From Nocardioides alcanivorans (GTDB taxonomy: Bacteria > Actinomycetota > Actinomycetes > Propionibacteriales > Nocardioidaceae), in the NCBI RefSeq assembly GCF_021555175.1, contig NZ_JAKGRW010000057.1, positions 62,001 through 126,000 of the forward strand: a stretch of 64,000 nt of DNA. Direction: 5' to 3'. The notes under the pieces were generated by a model. It worked only from the letters and a program-made list of their open reading frames with translations, was not told where the DNA came from and searched no databases. The first letter of the stretch is position 1; every line of letters begins with the position of its first letter. Shown piece after piece: positions 34,972 to 43,927 of the stretch. The position numbers and the translations under genes were made by a program.

Positions 34972-35003
34972 GTTCGGTGTTCGATCAATACCGAACACCG
35001 AAC
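34972..35003. promoter_or_regulatory. 12-bp palindrome, candidate autoregulatory operator
   Basis: GTTCGGTGTTCG (34972-34983) and CGAACACCGAAC (34992-35003) are perfect inverted arms 8 bp apart. A further TTCGGTG-like unit adjoins. They stand 19 bp upstream of the AbiEi-like start codon. Confidence 0.7.
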
Positions 35004-35246
35004 ACTTGACGCGTGCTTCCACCACGCATTCATCCAGAGTCAATACGTTGCCCTCGCGCCGACCGCCCAAGGGCATCTCGCCCGCCGCCGTCTACCGGAC
35101 AAGTCAGGAGGCTGGCACACCACCTGCTAAGCCATTCCTGCCGGAGGGTCGACCTAGTGTCGGCCGCGCCAGCCACATCTCCTCGACCTCGTCCGCCCAT
35201 TGGCGGAGCGGAACTCGCGTGAACGATGCATGTCCGATGCAATGGA

Positions 35247-35299
35247 CATGAGAAACGGCCTGTGAACTGCGGAATGCAGTTCACAGGCCGTTTCTCATG
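35247..35299 (-). terminator. Original host terminator of tRNA-Asn, displaced by prophage B
   Basis: A perfect 24-bp inverted repeat (35247-35270 with 35276-35299) around a 5-base loop GGAAT. It ends one base before attL, so in the uninterrupted chromosome it followed the tRNA-Asn 3' end directly. There is no U-tract, usual for actinobacterial hairpin terminators. Prophage B insertion has moved it 18.1 kb from the tRNA. Confidence 0.75.
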
Positions 35300-35337
35300 G
35301 CTCCCCGGTTGGACTCGAACCAACAACCCTCCGGTTA
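35300..35337. repeat. attL of prophage B (38-bp direct repeat)
   Basis: 38 bases identical to 53400-53437. They cover the 3' part of tRNA-Asn from the third anticodon base to the first base of CCA. On the host side the sequence continues to a full encoded CCA (TGG at 35298-35300). Confidence 0.95.
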
Positions 35338-35527
35338 TCTGTCTCCCCTGGTCAGCGGCCCACGGTGCGTCTACTGCGGCACGCCCGGGATGCCGATCTG
35401 CTCGGACTGCTCGCAGCGCTACGAACTCGACGAGGACGACGCGTGCTGGTGCCCGGATGAGGCCCCGGTGCATCACCCGGCCTGCCCGGACCGCCTCACC
35501 CGCTTCGACGTCGAGCTGGTGGCGTGA
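35301..35527 (+). CDS. Detached 3' tail of the phage repressor gene (attP form)
   Basis: A frame open through attL encodes a cysteine-rich segment (RCVYCGTPGMPICSDC, then ACWCPDE) and ends RFDVELVA at TGA 35525-35527. Its only ATG (35297) lies in host DNA, so it has no start of its own in the phage. In the excised circle it follows the repressor gene across the core. With one C added to the core's C-run the two are in frame (152 residues in all). The stop overlaps the next ATG, which supports this frame. The -LVA end matches a strong ssrA-type degron variant. Confidence 0.65.
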
Positions 35528-35667
35528 TGGCTGAGGTGGAGCAGGTCGGCGCCGCGTGGCGCTGGTGGTGCGGCCCGTGCCTTGAGCACTCGCCGCTGCT
35601 CTATGCATCGGCGGCGGAGGCTGCCTCGCAGGCCGACAACCACGACGGTCAGTCGTGGCACGGGTAG
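35527..35667 (+). CDS. Small phage protein between repressor tail and integrase
   Basis: A 46-residue protein from ATG 35527, overlapping the stop of the repressor tail (TGATG). Composition: WRWWCGPCLEH with one CxxC, then an Ala-rich helix, ending DGQSWHG. In the phage circle it would be co-transcribed with repressor and integrase. Unknown function. Confidence 0.5.
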   Translation: MAEVEQVGAAWRWWCGPCLEHSPLLYASAAEAASQADNHDGQSWHG

Positions 35668-35686
35668 GGGCGAGTTCGGTCACAGT

Positions 35687-35720
35687 CGAACGGTTCGGGG
35701 CGCAGGCCCCGGGCCGTTCG
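35687..35720 (+). terminator. Hairpin upstream of integrase
   Basis: CGAACGG (35687-35693) pairs with CCGTTCG (35714-35720), with an inner GGGGC/GCCCC stem (697-701 with 706-710). It lies between the small gene and the integrase start and could limit read-through into int. Confidence 0.5.
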
Positions 35721-35735
35721 TCTATCTCGGGGGAC

Positions 35736-36518
35736 ATGGGATGGAACATCGCACTGGAGCAGTACGCAACGGCACAGCGGGCAGCGGGGCGCGCCAAGGG
35801 CACGATCCGGCTGCACCGGCACTACCTGACCGGCCTCGCGGAGGTGGTGACAGCGCCGTGGCGGGCCACCGCCGTCGAGCTGCTCGAGTTCATGGGCCGC
35901 GAGGAGTGGCAGCCGGAGACCAGGAAGAGCGCGAGGTCGTCGGTGCGGGGGTTCTACCGGTGGGGCCACGGCATGGGGTACGTCGAGCACGATCCCTCGG
36001 ACCGGCTGCCGAGCGTAACCGTGCCTGCCTCGGTGGCTCGGCCGACGCCGGAGCACCTGGTCAAGGTGCTCGCGGCGCGCTCGGACCGGCTCGGGTTCAT
36101 GGCGATGCTCGCGGCCTACTGCGGGCTGCGGGCCGGGGAGATCGCGAGGCTGCATTCATCGTGGCTGGTCGGTGACAGCTTGGTGATCCCGGGCAAGGGC
36201 GGCAAGGAGCGAGCAGTGCCGGTGGTGCACCGCGGCTTGCTGGTGCGACTGCGGAAGGTCGAGGGGTGGGCGTTCCCCAACGGCCAGGGAAGCCACCTGT
36301 CCCCCGGCCATGTGTCGCGGCTGCTGTCCGAGGCGATGCCGGAGGACTGGACCGCCCACACGTTGCGCCACCGTTGCGCGTCGACGGCCTACGCCGGGAC
36401 GAGGGACATGTTCGCGGTGCAGGAACTGCTGGGCCACTCCCGGCCCGAGACCACCCGCCGCTACGTCCGGTTGCCCGATGATGCCGTTCGCGCAGCGGTC
36501 GCGGCCGCGTCGGCATAA
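35736..36518 (+). CDS. int: Tyrosine-type site-specific integrase
   Basis: A 260-residue phage integrase from ATG 35736 (behind CGGGGGGAC); upstream frame would start inside the hairpin. N-terminal SAM-like DNA-binding domain (GTIRLHRHYLTGLAEVV). Catalytic residues: Arg in YCGLRAGEIARL, Lys in GKGGKERAVPV, HTLRHRC (H-x-x-R), His in LGHSRPET, and the nucleophile Tyr in TTRRYVRL. It catalyses recombination between attP and tRNA-Asn. It sits at the left end, near attL, as part of the rep-int strand. Confidence 0.92.
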   Translation: MGWNIALEQYATAQRAAGRAKGTIRLHRHYLTGLAEVVTAPWRATAVELLEFMGREEWQPETRKSARSSVRGFYRWGHGMGYVEHDPSDRLPSVTVPASVARPTPEHLVKVLAARSDRLGFMAMLAAYCGLRAGEIARLHSSWLVGDSLVIPGKGGKERAVPVVHRGLLVRLRKVEGWAFPNGQGSHLSPGHVSRLLSEAMPEDWTAHTLRHRCASTAYAGTRDMFAVQELLGHSRPETTRRYVRLPDDAVRAAVAAASA

Positions 36519-36528
36519 GGTGCAGTCC

Positions 36529-36750
36529 GTGAGCGAAACGAAGTCATCGACAGAGACGCTATGGGTCTTGTGGTTCACCGCGGGGATCCTCGCGGCCTTC
36601 GGTGTGGCGCTGATGGCAGCAGCGCCAACCGAGAGCAGTACCGCGATGGCCCTAGCCGGATGGACGCTTACCAGTCTCGCGTCAGTAATCGGGGCGGTCG
36701 CAGTCATTGGCACCGGCGTACTCATCGGCATCAACTCGGCTCGCCGCTAG
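36529..36750 (+). CDS. Small two-helix membrane protein
   Basis: A 73-residue protein from GTG 36529, 10 bp after integrase. Two membrane helices (WFTAGILAAFGVALMAA and TSLASVIGAVAVIGTGVLIG). Downstream comes a strong bidirectional terminator. It is likely expressed with int. In this position it may be a superinfection-immunity protein; that is a guess. Confidence 0.55.
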   Translation: MSETKSSTETLWVLWFTAGILAAFGVALMAAAPTESSTAMALAGWTLTSLASVIGAVAVIGTGVLIGINSARR

Positions 36751-36763
36751 CCCCTCAACAGAC

Positions 36764-36798
36764 GAATCCCCACCCCTCTAGACCCGGGGTGGGGATTC
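36764..36798. terminator. Bidirectional terminator between converging operons
   Basis: GAATCCCCACCCC (36764-36776) and GGGGTGGGGATTC (36786-36798) form a perfect 13-bp stem with a 9-base loop. It lies between the + strand integrase unit and the end of the leftward late operon. Confidence 0.75.
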
Positions 36799-36815
36799 TC
36801 TCGTTGATCTTGAGT

Positions 36816-37439
36816 TTACGCCTCGTCGGCGAGGGCGGCCTCTACGGCTGCGGCGGTGGCTGCTGGAGCGCCCTTGAGGGCAGCCATGACCTTCTGGTGG
36901 CGCTTCTTGTCGCGGGCCTTCTCCCGGGCGTCGCGGGCCTTCTCCTTTTCGAAGCGCTTGTCGAGCTCGGTGCCGATGACGTCGCGGAGGTCTTCCTTGG
37001 TGGCCATGTCGAACCAGTCCTTCGGGGTGGTGGGTGTGGTGGTGGGTTGGTAGACGGTGTGGCCGTTGAGGTCTTCGGTCCAGCCGAGGAGTTGGCCTCC
37101 CCATCGGCGGGTGATCTCGTCTATGGGGACCTCGTCAATCAGCCCTTTACGGCGGATGTCGTTGGACAGGCACATCCCTCCTCCGGTGCTCAGGGCGACG
37201 TGGTCGGCCACTGACGGGAGTTCCCAGAAGACGGGAACCCCGGCCGGGATGGAGGCAGCGTTGGCCGTCTTGTGGCGGCGTTGGGCGTTGTCCCAGGCCT
37301 TTCCGGCGTCGGGCCAGCGGGCGGGGACGCCGAAGGCGGAGCGGACGTAGACGAGGCACCACCGGTACCACCCTCGGGTGGGGTGTCTGATCTGGGCGCG
37401 GCCCCAGGCGATCGCGTCGGTGCCGGTGCGGGCGGTCAT
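36816..37439 (-). CDS. Endolysin, CHAP/NlpC-like cysteine peptidase or amidase
   Basis: A 207-residue lysin. The N-terminal domain has a probable catalytic Cys in GWYRWCLVYVRSAFG and His in SVADHVALSTGGG, the layout of CHAP-like amidases. The C-terminal 70 residues (FDMATKEDLRDVIGTELDKR onward, Lys-rich) match prophage A's lysin tail closely, although the catalytic domains differ. Overlaps the holin gene by 4 bp. Confidence 0.8.
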   Translation of the reverse strand: MTARTGTDAIAWGRAQIRHPTRGWYRWCLVYVRSAFGVPARWPDAGKAWDNAQRRHKTANAASIPAGVPVFWELPSVADHVALSTGGGMCLSNDIRRKGLIDEVPIDEITRRWGGQLLGWTEDLNGHTVYQPTTTPTTPKDWFDMATKEDLRDVIGTELDKRFEKEKARDAREKARDKKRHQKVMAALKGAPAATAAAVEAALADEA

Positions 37440-37759
37440 GCGTGGTTACCGCGCACTTCGCGGTCGGCGTCGAGTTGGTCGCGCACCTTGGGGTCAATGA
37501 GGTGCTCCCCGAGGACGTCAGCGACACCCGCACGGATCTTGGCGTCCATGCGTCCGTTGGCGAGGTCGTCCACCGTGCGCTTGGTCTGCTCACCTCGGAG
37601 CATGCTGGCGGCTTGGACGGTGAGCATGGAGACGACGCCGACGAGGACGCCGACGCTCTCGGGGTCAGAGCCCAAGGCGACGAGTGCGCCGATGGTGATC
37701 AGCGCGGTGCAGGCCACGACGGTGGCGCAGATGATGAGGACCGGGGAGGTGGTCTTCAT
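37436..37759 (-). CDS. Holin
   Basis: A 107-residue protein with two N-terminal membrane helices (VLIICATVVACTALITIGAL and VGVLVGVVSMLTVQAASML) and a long charged C-terminus (KTRTVDDLANGRMDAKI-like). It starts at ATG 37759 behind GAAAGGA and precedes the lysin in the leftward operon. Its topology fits the class II type. Confidence 0.75.
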   Translation of the reverse strand: MKTTSPVLIICATVVACTALITIGALVALGSDPESVGVLVGVVSMLTVQAASMLRGEQTKRTVDDLANGRMDAKIRAGVADVLGEHLIDPKVRDQLDADREVRGNHA

Positions 37760-37783
37760 GAGGGGTTCCTTTCAGGAGGGTGC

Positions 37784-39757
37784 TCAGCCGAGGGGGTAGG
37801 CGATGGCGTCGAGGTAGACGGGGTTGGCGGCGTTGAGGGAGCCGGTGTTGATGGCGCCTGTGGTGCCGATGGCGAGGTTGCAGACGGCGGTGCCGTTGCC
37901 GTTGCGGACGGTGTACCCGAGCGACACGGCGGGACGGACGCCCACGGGCAGCGTGGCGATGGTGGCCGACGACCCGCTGGTGCGAACGGGTTGGCCTCGC
38001 AGGTAGACGACGCCGCCGATGACTCGGTAGTGGACCGCGCCGGTCCAGCCCGTGGCGAGCGTGAGGGCCTGCCATCCCGTGTCGGGGTCCGGCTCGGGAT
38101 CGGCCGGCGGCGGCATAGAGGGTGCGGGGATGAGGGTGGGTGCGGCCACCGAGGTGGGGCGCGCGAACGTGTAGGTGGTGAGCCACTTGCCGGGGCTGAT
38201 GGTGTGGTCGATGCCGGTGATGCGCAGGGCGCCGTCGACGCGGTCTTCGTAGGCGACGTCGATGAGGCTGTAGAGGTCGAGCAGGGCAGCGGCTCGCAGC
38301 TCGTCGGCGTTGCGCACGGGCATCGTCAGGGAGTTGCAGCGGATCAGTGGGGTGGCGTTGGCAGCAAGGATCACGTCGGCGTAGATGCCGATGGCCAGGG
38401 CGTTCTCAGCAGCACCCACGATGGTGAAGGTGGCGCTGCGAGCACCGAACCGGTCGATGGAAGCGGCGTCGACGTAGGGGCCGTAGCTGATGTTGGTGGA
38501 GACGCCCGCGACCGGCTGGTAGCGCACGAACTCCACCGCCACGGAGTTGATGCAGTCCTGCACGTCGTAGGAGACGTCGATGGCGGAGTAGGACAGGTCG
38601 CCGGTGGTGTCGGAGAATGTCGCGGCGACGGTGTCGTCGAGCAGGAGGGGGTCCCAGACCTGCAGGGCGTTGTTGCGGTCCACCCAGGCGTAGCCGAGGT
38701 TGGTGTCGCGGGTGAGTGCGACCTGGTCGAGGACGGAGGTGTTGTCGTTGATCGCGACGACCTGCTGTGCGGGGATCTGGCCGCCGTGGCCGTTGACCAG
38801 CCACGGGACGCCGGTGTCGGACAGCAGCCACGGCAGGTGGGCGATCTGGGCGACCGATCGTGACTCGGCTTGGTTGGCGAGGCGGGTGATGTTGTCGCTG
38901 GCCACGAGGTCGATGCGCACGGCACCTCGGTCGGTCAGGGAGCCGCCTTTGGCCTTGGCGTAGGACGTCTTGGCTTCGGTGATCCGGCCCTCGTAGACCG
39001 ACTCCCACAGGCCGTCGACGAGGGCACGCAGCCACAGGTAGCGACCGGGCGAGATCGTGTCAGCGGCGGCGGGGTCGAGGTCGGCATCGAGGATGGTGGC
39101 TGACAGGGTGCCGACGTCGAGGGCGCCTCGGGAGACCGTGATGGTGTGGGTGGGTCCGAGGATGTTGAGGTACTGGCGCGGTTCGAGGTCGGCGAAGCTG
39201 ACGAGCTCGGCCGCGGTGCTGGCGGTGGCGACGTCGGGGCGGAATGCCCAGCCGACAGCGGTGCTGGGGAAGACATAGCTGCCGGAGACGTTCTCGAAGA
39301 CGTCGAGGCGCAGCCGGACATGGGAGATGCCTCCGGGCACGAGGGCGGCGGCGATGGTGCCGCGTGTGAAGCGGGCGACATAGCCGGTCTGGGCGCCTTG
39401 GGAGATCACGTTGCCTGCGGCGTCGAGCCACTGCAGGCGCCCACGGCTGGCGAGGATCTGGGGGCCCTCGGCAGCCGGGTTGATCCACCCAGCTGCAACG
39501 TAGGTGCCCGGAGTGACGGGCATCGACTCGGAGGTGAGGTAGTTCGACACCGACGCGACGCCCTTGTAGCGCAGGGCGGTCTTGCGGGGCTCGGGGCCGG
39601 GCAGGGGCAGACGGTCCAGGCTGGTGCCGGTCACGGGCAGCACCCAACCGAAGTCACCGAGGCGACCGTCAGGGTTGGGCAGCAAGTTGACGAGGCCGTC
39701 CGGCTCTACCTCCACCTCCAGGCGGAGGACGTCGAGACCATTGAATTCCTGCGTCAT
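37784..39757 (-). CDS. Minor tail protein (tail tip / Dit-Tal type)
   Basis: A 657-residue protein from ATG 39757 (MTQEFNGLDVLRLEVEVEPD), overlapping the tape measure stop by ATGA. N-terminal carbohydrate-binding-like beta region, then a central tail-hub region (RQYLNILGPTHTITVSRG, and YEGRITEAKTSYAKAKG), and a C-terminal beta domain after a PPPADPEPDPDTGW linker. It is the only large tail-tip gene in this small phage and must combine hub and receptor-binding roles. Confidence 0.75.
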   Translation of the reverse strand: MTQEFNGLDVLRLEVEVEPDGLVNLLPNPDGRLGDFGWVLPVTGTSLDRLPLPGPEPRKTALRYKGVASVSNYLTSESMPVTPGTYVAAGWINPAAEGPQILASRGRLQWLDAAGNVISQGAQTGYVARFTRGTIAAALVPGGISHVRLRLDVFENVSGSYVFPSTAVGWAFRPDVATASTAAELVSFADLEPRQYLNILGPTHTITVSRGALDVGTLSATILDADLDPAAADTISPGRYLWLRALVDGLWESVYEGRITEAKTSYAKAKGGSLTDRGAVRIDLVASDNITRLANQAESRSVAQIAHLPWLLSDTGVPWLVNGHGGQIPAQQVVAINDNTSVLDQVALTRDTNLGYAWVDRNNALQVWDPLLLDDTVAATFSDTTGDLSYSAIDVSYDVQDCINSVAVEFVRYQPVAGVSTNISYGPYVDAASIDRFGARSATFTIVGAAENALAIGIYADVILAANATPLIRCNSLTMPVRNADELRAAALLDLYSLIDVAYEDRVDGALRITGIDHTISPGKWLTTYTFARPTSVAAPTLIPAPSMPPPADPEPDPDTGWQALTLATGWTGAVHYRVIGGVVYLRGQPVRTSGSSATIATLPVGVRPAVSLGYTVRNGNGTAVCNLAIGTTGAINTGSLNAANPVYLDAIAYPLG

Positions 39758-42700
39758 GATGCGCGACTCCGTCCGCCGTTGCCGTGGTAGACGTCGAGGT
39801 CCATCTGAATCTCCTTGCCGCGCTGAAGTGCGCTCATCTGCTGGGCTGTGAGAGTGAAGGCGACCTTGATCGGCTGCTGGGCGGCTGCGGCTGCCTGCGT
39901 GGCCTCCCAGGCGGCGCGGGCGGTCATGGTGGGCTCTCCGAAGCCTTTGACGAGGTCGCGGGCCATCAGGCGGCCGGTGCGGTCGAGCGGGACGACGTTG
40001 GTGCCCAGGTCGACGCTCCCGGCGAAGTTCTTGCCGAGGTCCTTCCCGACTCGCGACGGGGAATTGATCCCCAGTTCCTTCTTGACGGCCTTGACGAGCT
40101 TCTTGGCGAGCTTCTTGGCGGCCTTGTCGAGCGCCTTCTCCTTTGCCAACAGGCCGTTGACGAGGCCCTGTGCGGAGTCGATGCCTGCCTGGTGGAACTG
40201 GGTGACGGTGGTCTTGCCGAGGTCGGTGCCGACCTTGTCCAGGCGCTTCTGCAGGGCGTTGACTTGGTCGATGGTCGACTGGCCACCGGCGGCGAGTGCC
40301 TCGGCTGCCGCGAGGCCACCCTCGACGCCCTTGTCGATGAGTTCTTGCAGGCTGGTCTTGTTGAGCTTGCCGGTGAGCTGGGTGATCAGCTCGGCGTAGC
40401 GTTCGGCGTTCTCGACCCTCGCCTTCTGCTGGGCGACCAGCGCGGCGGGGTTGTTGAGGTGGCCCTCCTCGAGGGAGGTGATCGACCCGTAGGCCCGGAC
40501 GCTGGCCAGCACCGCGGCCGCGGCGTCCTTGGCTGCCTGCTTGAGCGCGCCCAGGTTCTGCTGGGCGGTCTTCAGCTTGGCGTTGATCTTGTCTTGCGCC
40601 TTGCCGTTCTTCGTCAGCGCCTTGTACTCGTCGCGGAGGTTCTGGAGGATCCGCTTCTCGCGCTTGGTCTCGTTCTTGCCGGTGATGCGCTTCTGAATCT
40701 TCTTGGTGACCTTGTCCAGGGCCTTGTCGATGCCCTTGGAGCCACCACCGACACCGGCCAGGGCGTTGCCCAGCAGCTTCTGAGCCGCGGACTTCACCTT
40801 GCCCTTGCGGGCACTCATGCCGACGACGAGGCCGTCTGCGAGGTCTCGGCCGAGAGCCATCGTCTTGCGTGAGGGGCTCTTCGCCTGTGCCGCGCGGCGA
40901 CCAGCGGCGATCGCGTGGCGGACGGCGGAAGCAACCTGGACGGCCCACAGTGCGTCAGCGCCCGCGAACCCAGCGGGGAGTCCGGTCTTGAGGTCGACTC
41001 CGATGCCACTCGCTCCGGCGCGGGCGTCTGTGCGGGCGACCCCAAGGAGACCGGACAGCGACCTTGTGAGCGTAGCGCTGTCCACCGTGGTCTTGGTGGA
41101 GTTTTTGAGGCTGTCCTTGACGTTCTTGTTGGCCTTCTTGGAATTGCGTTCACCCACGCCGAGCAGGCTCGACAGTGACGGGTTGAACGAGTCGATGACC
41201 TTGACTTTGCCCGCGTCCTTGAGGACCTTGGTGACGCCGCCGACCTCTTTGACGACGCCGCTTCTACCGGTCGCCTTCAGGATCGTGGTGACCTGCTTGG
41301 GCGTCAGCTTGTAGCGCTCCGACAGGGTGTTGATCTGCTTCAGGTTCGGCTTGAAGTCAAGCTGCTTGAGACGCGTCGCCACCTCTGGTGGGACGCCCTT
41401 GAGCGCCTGCTTCCACGTCTTGGTGTCGTCTGTCCGGGCCTTGATCGCGCCCCGTTCCTTCTCGATCTCCTGAGCACTCAGACCGGCAGCACCGGCCATA
41501 GCTATGATCCCGGCGATGTTCTCGGGGTTCTGCTTGATCGCCCGCCGGACCTGCTTGTGTAGCCGCTCCTCAGCACCTGCACGCCCGAGCGCAGCGCCGG
41601 TCAGGTCACGGGTGCTGATGCTGTACTGGTTGGCCGTGGCGAGAGCGCCGGACTCAGCGAGGTAGTCGTGCGCCCGAGACCGCGTGAGCTTGGTCAGCGC
41701 GCCCGTGGTCTCGTCCAGCGTGTCCTTGTAGTCACGTTGTGGAGCCATGGCGTCAAGCTGAGCTTGCGTGAATCCCTGACTGGCGCGCTTGGCCTCGTCG
41801 TTGGCTTTCTTGGTGTCCCACAGCGCCTTCCCTACACCACCCACCACGCCGACGGCAGCGCCCCACGGCCCGCCCAGAGAGAAGCCGAGCGCAGCACCAC
41901 CGGCAGCGGTTTGCAGCGCGCCCATGGCCGTCCCGGCGTCCTCAGTGCCTTGCGCGAGCAGGACCATGCCGCCGACGCCTGCTGCGGCCTTGGCGGCACC
42001 TCCGAGCTTGCCCAGGACTGCGCTGGTGCGCTGGGCGCGGGTCTCGGCGTAGGTCAACTCGGCGTAGAACTGCTTGGTCTTCGCGGTGGAGACGGTGAAC
42101 GCTCCCCGGCAGCAGCAGCGGCGGCGGTGAGGCGGGGCAGGATCAGCGCGGCGATACCGGCCTGGACACCGACCTCCTTGACGGGGGCAGGCAGCTCGGC
42201 GAGCCACTTGGCGGTCTTGCCTGCCAGCTCTCCGAGGGTCTTGAGGGGTGGGAGGGCGTGGCGGCCGATGCCCTTGCCGAAGGCGGCGATCTCGTCGGAG
42301 TTGCGTTCGAGCCACTTGGCGCCGTCTTCGAGGGCGGGCACGAGGTGCTTGTTGGCGTAGCCGACGAGCTTGGTGACGGCGGGCAGGAGCACGGCTCCGA
42401 CCTTGGCCTTGGTGTTCTCGATCTTCGCGGCCAGTCGCTGTTGCTGCCCGGCGAGGGTGTTGGACTCGCGGGCGAACTGCCCCGCGCTGTCTTTGGACTG
42501 GCCGAAGAGCAGGTCGAGGCGCGCTTGCTGCTCGGCGGTCTTCTTGGCGGAGCCTTCGAGCTTGTCGAGGCCCTTGGCTGCCAACCTCGCGTTGACGTCG
42601 CTCTGTTTGATGGAGACGCCGTACCGCTCGATGGGGTCGGCCTCACCACGCAGCAGCGAGGAGACGGCCTCGACCGCTTCGCGGGTGGTGCCGCCGAAGG

Positions 42701-43088
42701 TGGCTGCCATGTCGGCGGCGCGGCGGTTGAGCTTGTCGGTGAGGTCGGCGACCTTCGCCAGGGGCATGCCGCTGCTCTTGAGCATCGCCCCGGTGACGTT
42801 GGACAGTTCGCGGTACTCGTTGGCGGACAGGCCGATGGCGTTGGCGGCCTGGTTGGACCGCTTGATGACGGTGTCGGCGTACTTGCCGTAGATCTGCTCG
42901 GTGGCACCGATGGACTGCTGGGCGTCGGAGGCTGCGGAGACAACGGTCTTTGCCAGGGCAACAGCGGCGACGGCACCGGCTGCGGCCACCCGCTTGCCCC
43001 ACTTGGCTGCCTTGGAGCCGAGGGTTTCGAACTCCCTGGACGCCCGACGGCCGTTGGCGAGGATGGCAATAGCGATGGGCTTGGCCAC
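39754..43088 (-). CDS. Tape measure protein (frameshifted in this sequence)
   Basis: Part one (43088 down to about 42107) reads MAKPIAIAILANGRRASREF ... QAGIAALILPRLTAAAA. Part two continues in another frame from FTVSTAKTKQFYAELTYAET to 39754. One added G (minus strand) in the run 42104-42107 joins them into about 1,111 residues. Features: an N-terminal alanine-rich hydrophobic stretch, a TP901-type core (EIYGKYADTV-like region and ANEYRELSNVTGAMLK), and long Lys/Ala-rich helices. The implied tail is near 165 nm, and the gene takes almost a fifth of the phage. Confidence 0.85.
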
Positions 43089-43100
43089 GGTCAGCAGCTC

Positions 43101-43552
43101 CTATCGGCGAGGTGATGAGGCAATGCGGGTGAAGGTGTCGCGTTCAAGGCGGGTGAGGCGGTAGTAGACGTCGGGAGGCTGGCCGGTGAGCAGGCACCAG
43201 GAGGCCAGCTCCTCGGCTGCTAGGCGCTCTCGGAGTCGTCTTTTCCCGCTTCGGTGACGGGCTCCTCGGGCATCGGCTCGTCCTCGTCGTCGGGGAAGAA
43301 CGCGTTGAGGGCCTCGGAGGTGAGTTCCATGGCGGCCTTGTAGGCGTCGGCGTCCTTGGCGCCACGGCGGCGGTGGACGATGAACACTCCGGCGCGCATG
43401 CACTTGATGACGTTGGTTCCGAGCAGGGCGTAGGGGTCGGCTCCGAATCGCTGCTCGACGGCGATCTCTTCGTACCCGTTGGCGGAGTTGAGGAGGTCGC
43501 CCAGGTCGAGGTCACTGGTCGGCGCGGTGGGGGTGGTGTCGGTGCTGGTCAT
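43101..43552 (-). CDS. Tail assembly chaperone, -1 frameshift product (gpGT-like)
   Basis: A -1 slip at GGGAAAA joins the short form to a frame reading RRLRERLAAEELASWCLLTG through to 43101, about 150 residues. The downstream part resembles the T domain of chaperones (QPPDVYYRLTRLERDTFTRI). The shifted frame ends 12 bases before the tape measure start. Here the slippery site is canonical, so this is a real programmed frameshift and not a base-count error. Confidence 0.85.
43220..43552 (-). CDS. Tail assembly chaperone, short form (gpG-like)
   Basis: A 110-residue protein from ATG 43552. Acidic C-terminus DDEDEPMPEEPVTEAGKDDS. It starts in a 4-bp overlap with the preceding gene. Together with the frameshifted form it chaperones the tape measure. 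Its stop lies 19 bases after the slippery heptamer. Confidence 0.8.
   Translation of the reverse strand: MTSTDTTPTAPTSDLDLGDLLNSANGYEEIAVEQRFGADPYALLGTNVIKCMRAGVFIVHRRRGAKDADAYKAAMELTSEALNAFFPDDEDEPMPEEPVTEAGKDDSESA
43241..43247 (-). promoter_or_regulatory. Canonical -1 slippery heptamer GGGAAAA
   Basis: In the zero frame it reads G GGA AAA, the X-XXY-YYZ pattern. A one-base slip gives the chaperone's T frame exactly. Confidence 0.85.
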
Positions 43553-43926
43553 CTCAGACCCTTTCGTTTGGTGAGGGTGTCGATCTCGTCGTTGAGCATG
43601 GAGACGGCGTAGGGCTCGATCTCGCGGTCTGCTCGTTGCATGAAGCCGGAGGCTTTGATGCCTCGTTTGGGCCAGCCGTAGTTGATGGGTCCGGCGTGTG
43701 GTGCTGCTGCGCCACCGGCGCGGATGACGGCCTTGGACTGGGCACGGTTGCCCCGCACGTTGCTCGCGAGCCGCCCGGATTTCTTGGGTGCGAAGCGGGC
43801 GGCGATCCCTGCGCCGGTGGTGGAGATCCGGGAGAAGGCGTCCTTGAGGTCGTTGACCTCGACGCCCATGGAGCGGAGGGCCCGAGTCGCACGGGTCAGG
43901 CCCTCCACTCGCACACCGGAGGCCAT
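43549..43926 (-). CDS. HK97 gp10-like connector protein
   Basis: A 125-residue protein with the gp10-type core RFAPKKSGRLASNVRGNRAQ followed by an IRAGG strand and a helical C-terminus (FMQRADREIEPYAVSMLNDE). Head-tail junction protein. In this phage it lies after the tail tube gene rather than before the terminator, a small rearrangement of the usual order. Confidence 0.7.
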   Translation of the reverse strand: MASGVRVEGLTRATRALRSMGVEVNDLKDAFSRISTTGAGIAARFAPKKSGRLASNVRGNRAQSKAVIRAGGAAAPHAGPINYGWPKRGIKASGFMQRADREIEPYAVSMLNDEIDTLTKRKGLR

Positions 43927-43927
43927 G

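Noticed and set aside
35226..35534. 102-codon frame through host terminator, attL and phage DNA
   Set aside because: It is the as-sequenced frame across the core. The neighbouring frame gives the cysteine-rich tail with a coupled stop and fits the tRNA correction.
37442..38863. 473-codon + strand frame opposite the tail-tip gene of prophage B
   Set aside because: Gly/Val/Asp-rich shadow; real protein motifs lie on the minus strand.
42054..43088. Tape measure gene B as two separate proteins
   Set aside because: The second part has no start or ribosome-binding site, and one base in a G-run joins the frames.
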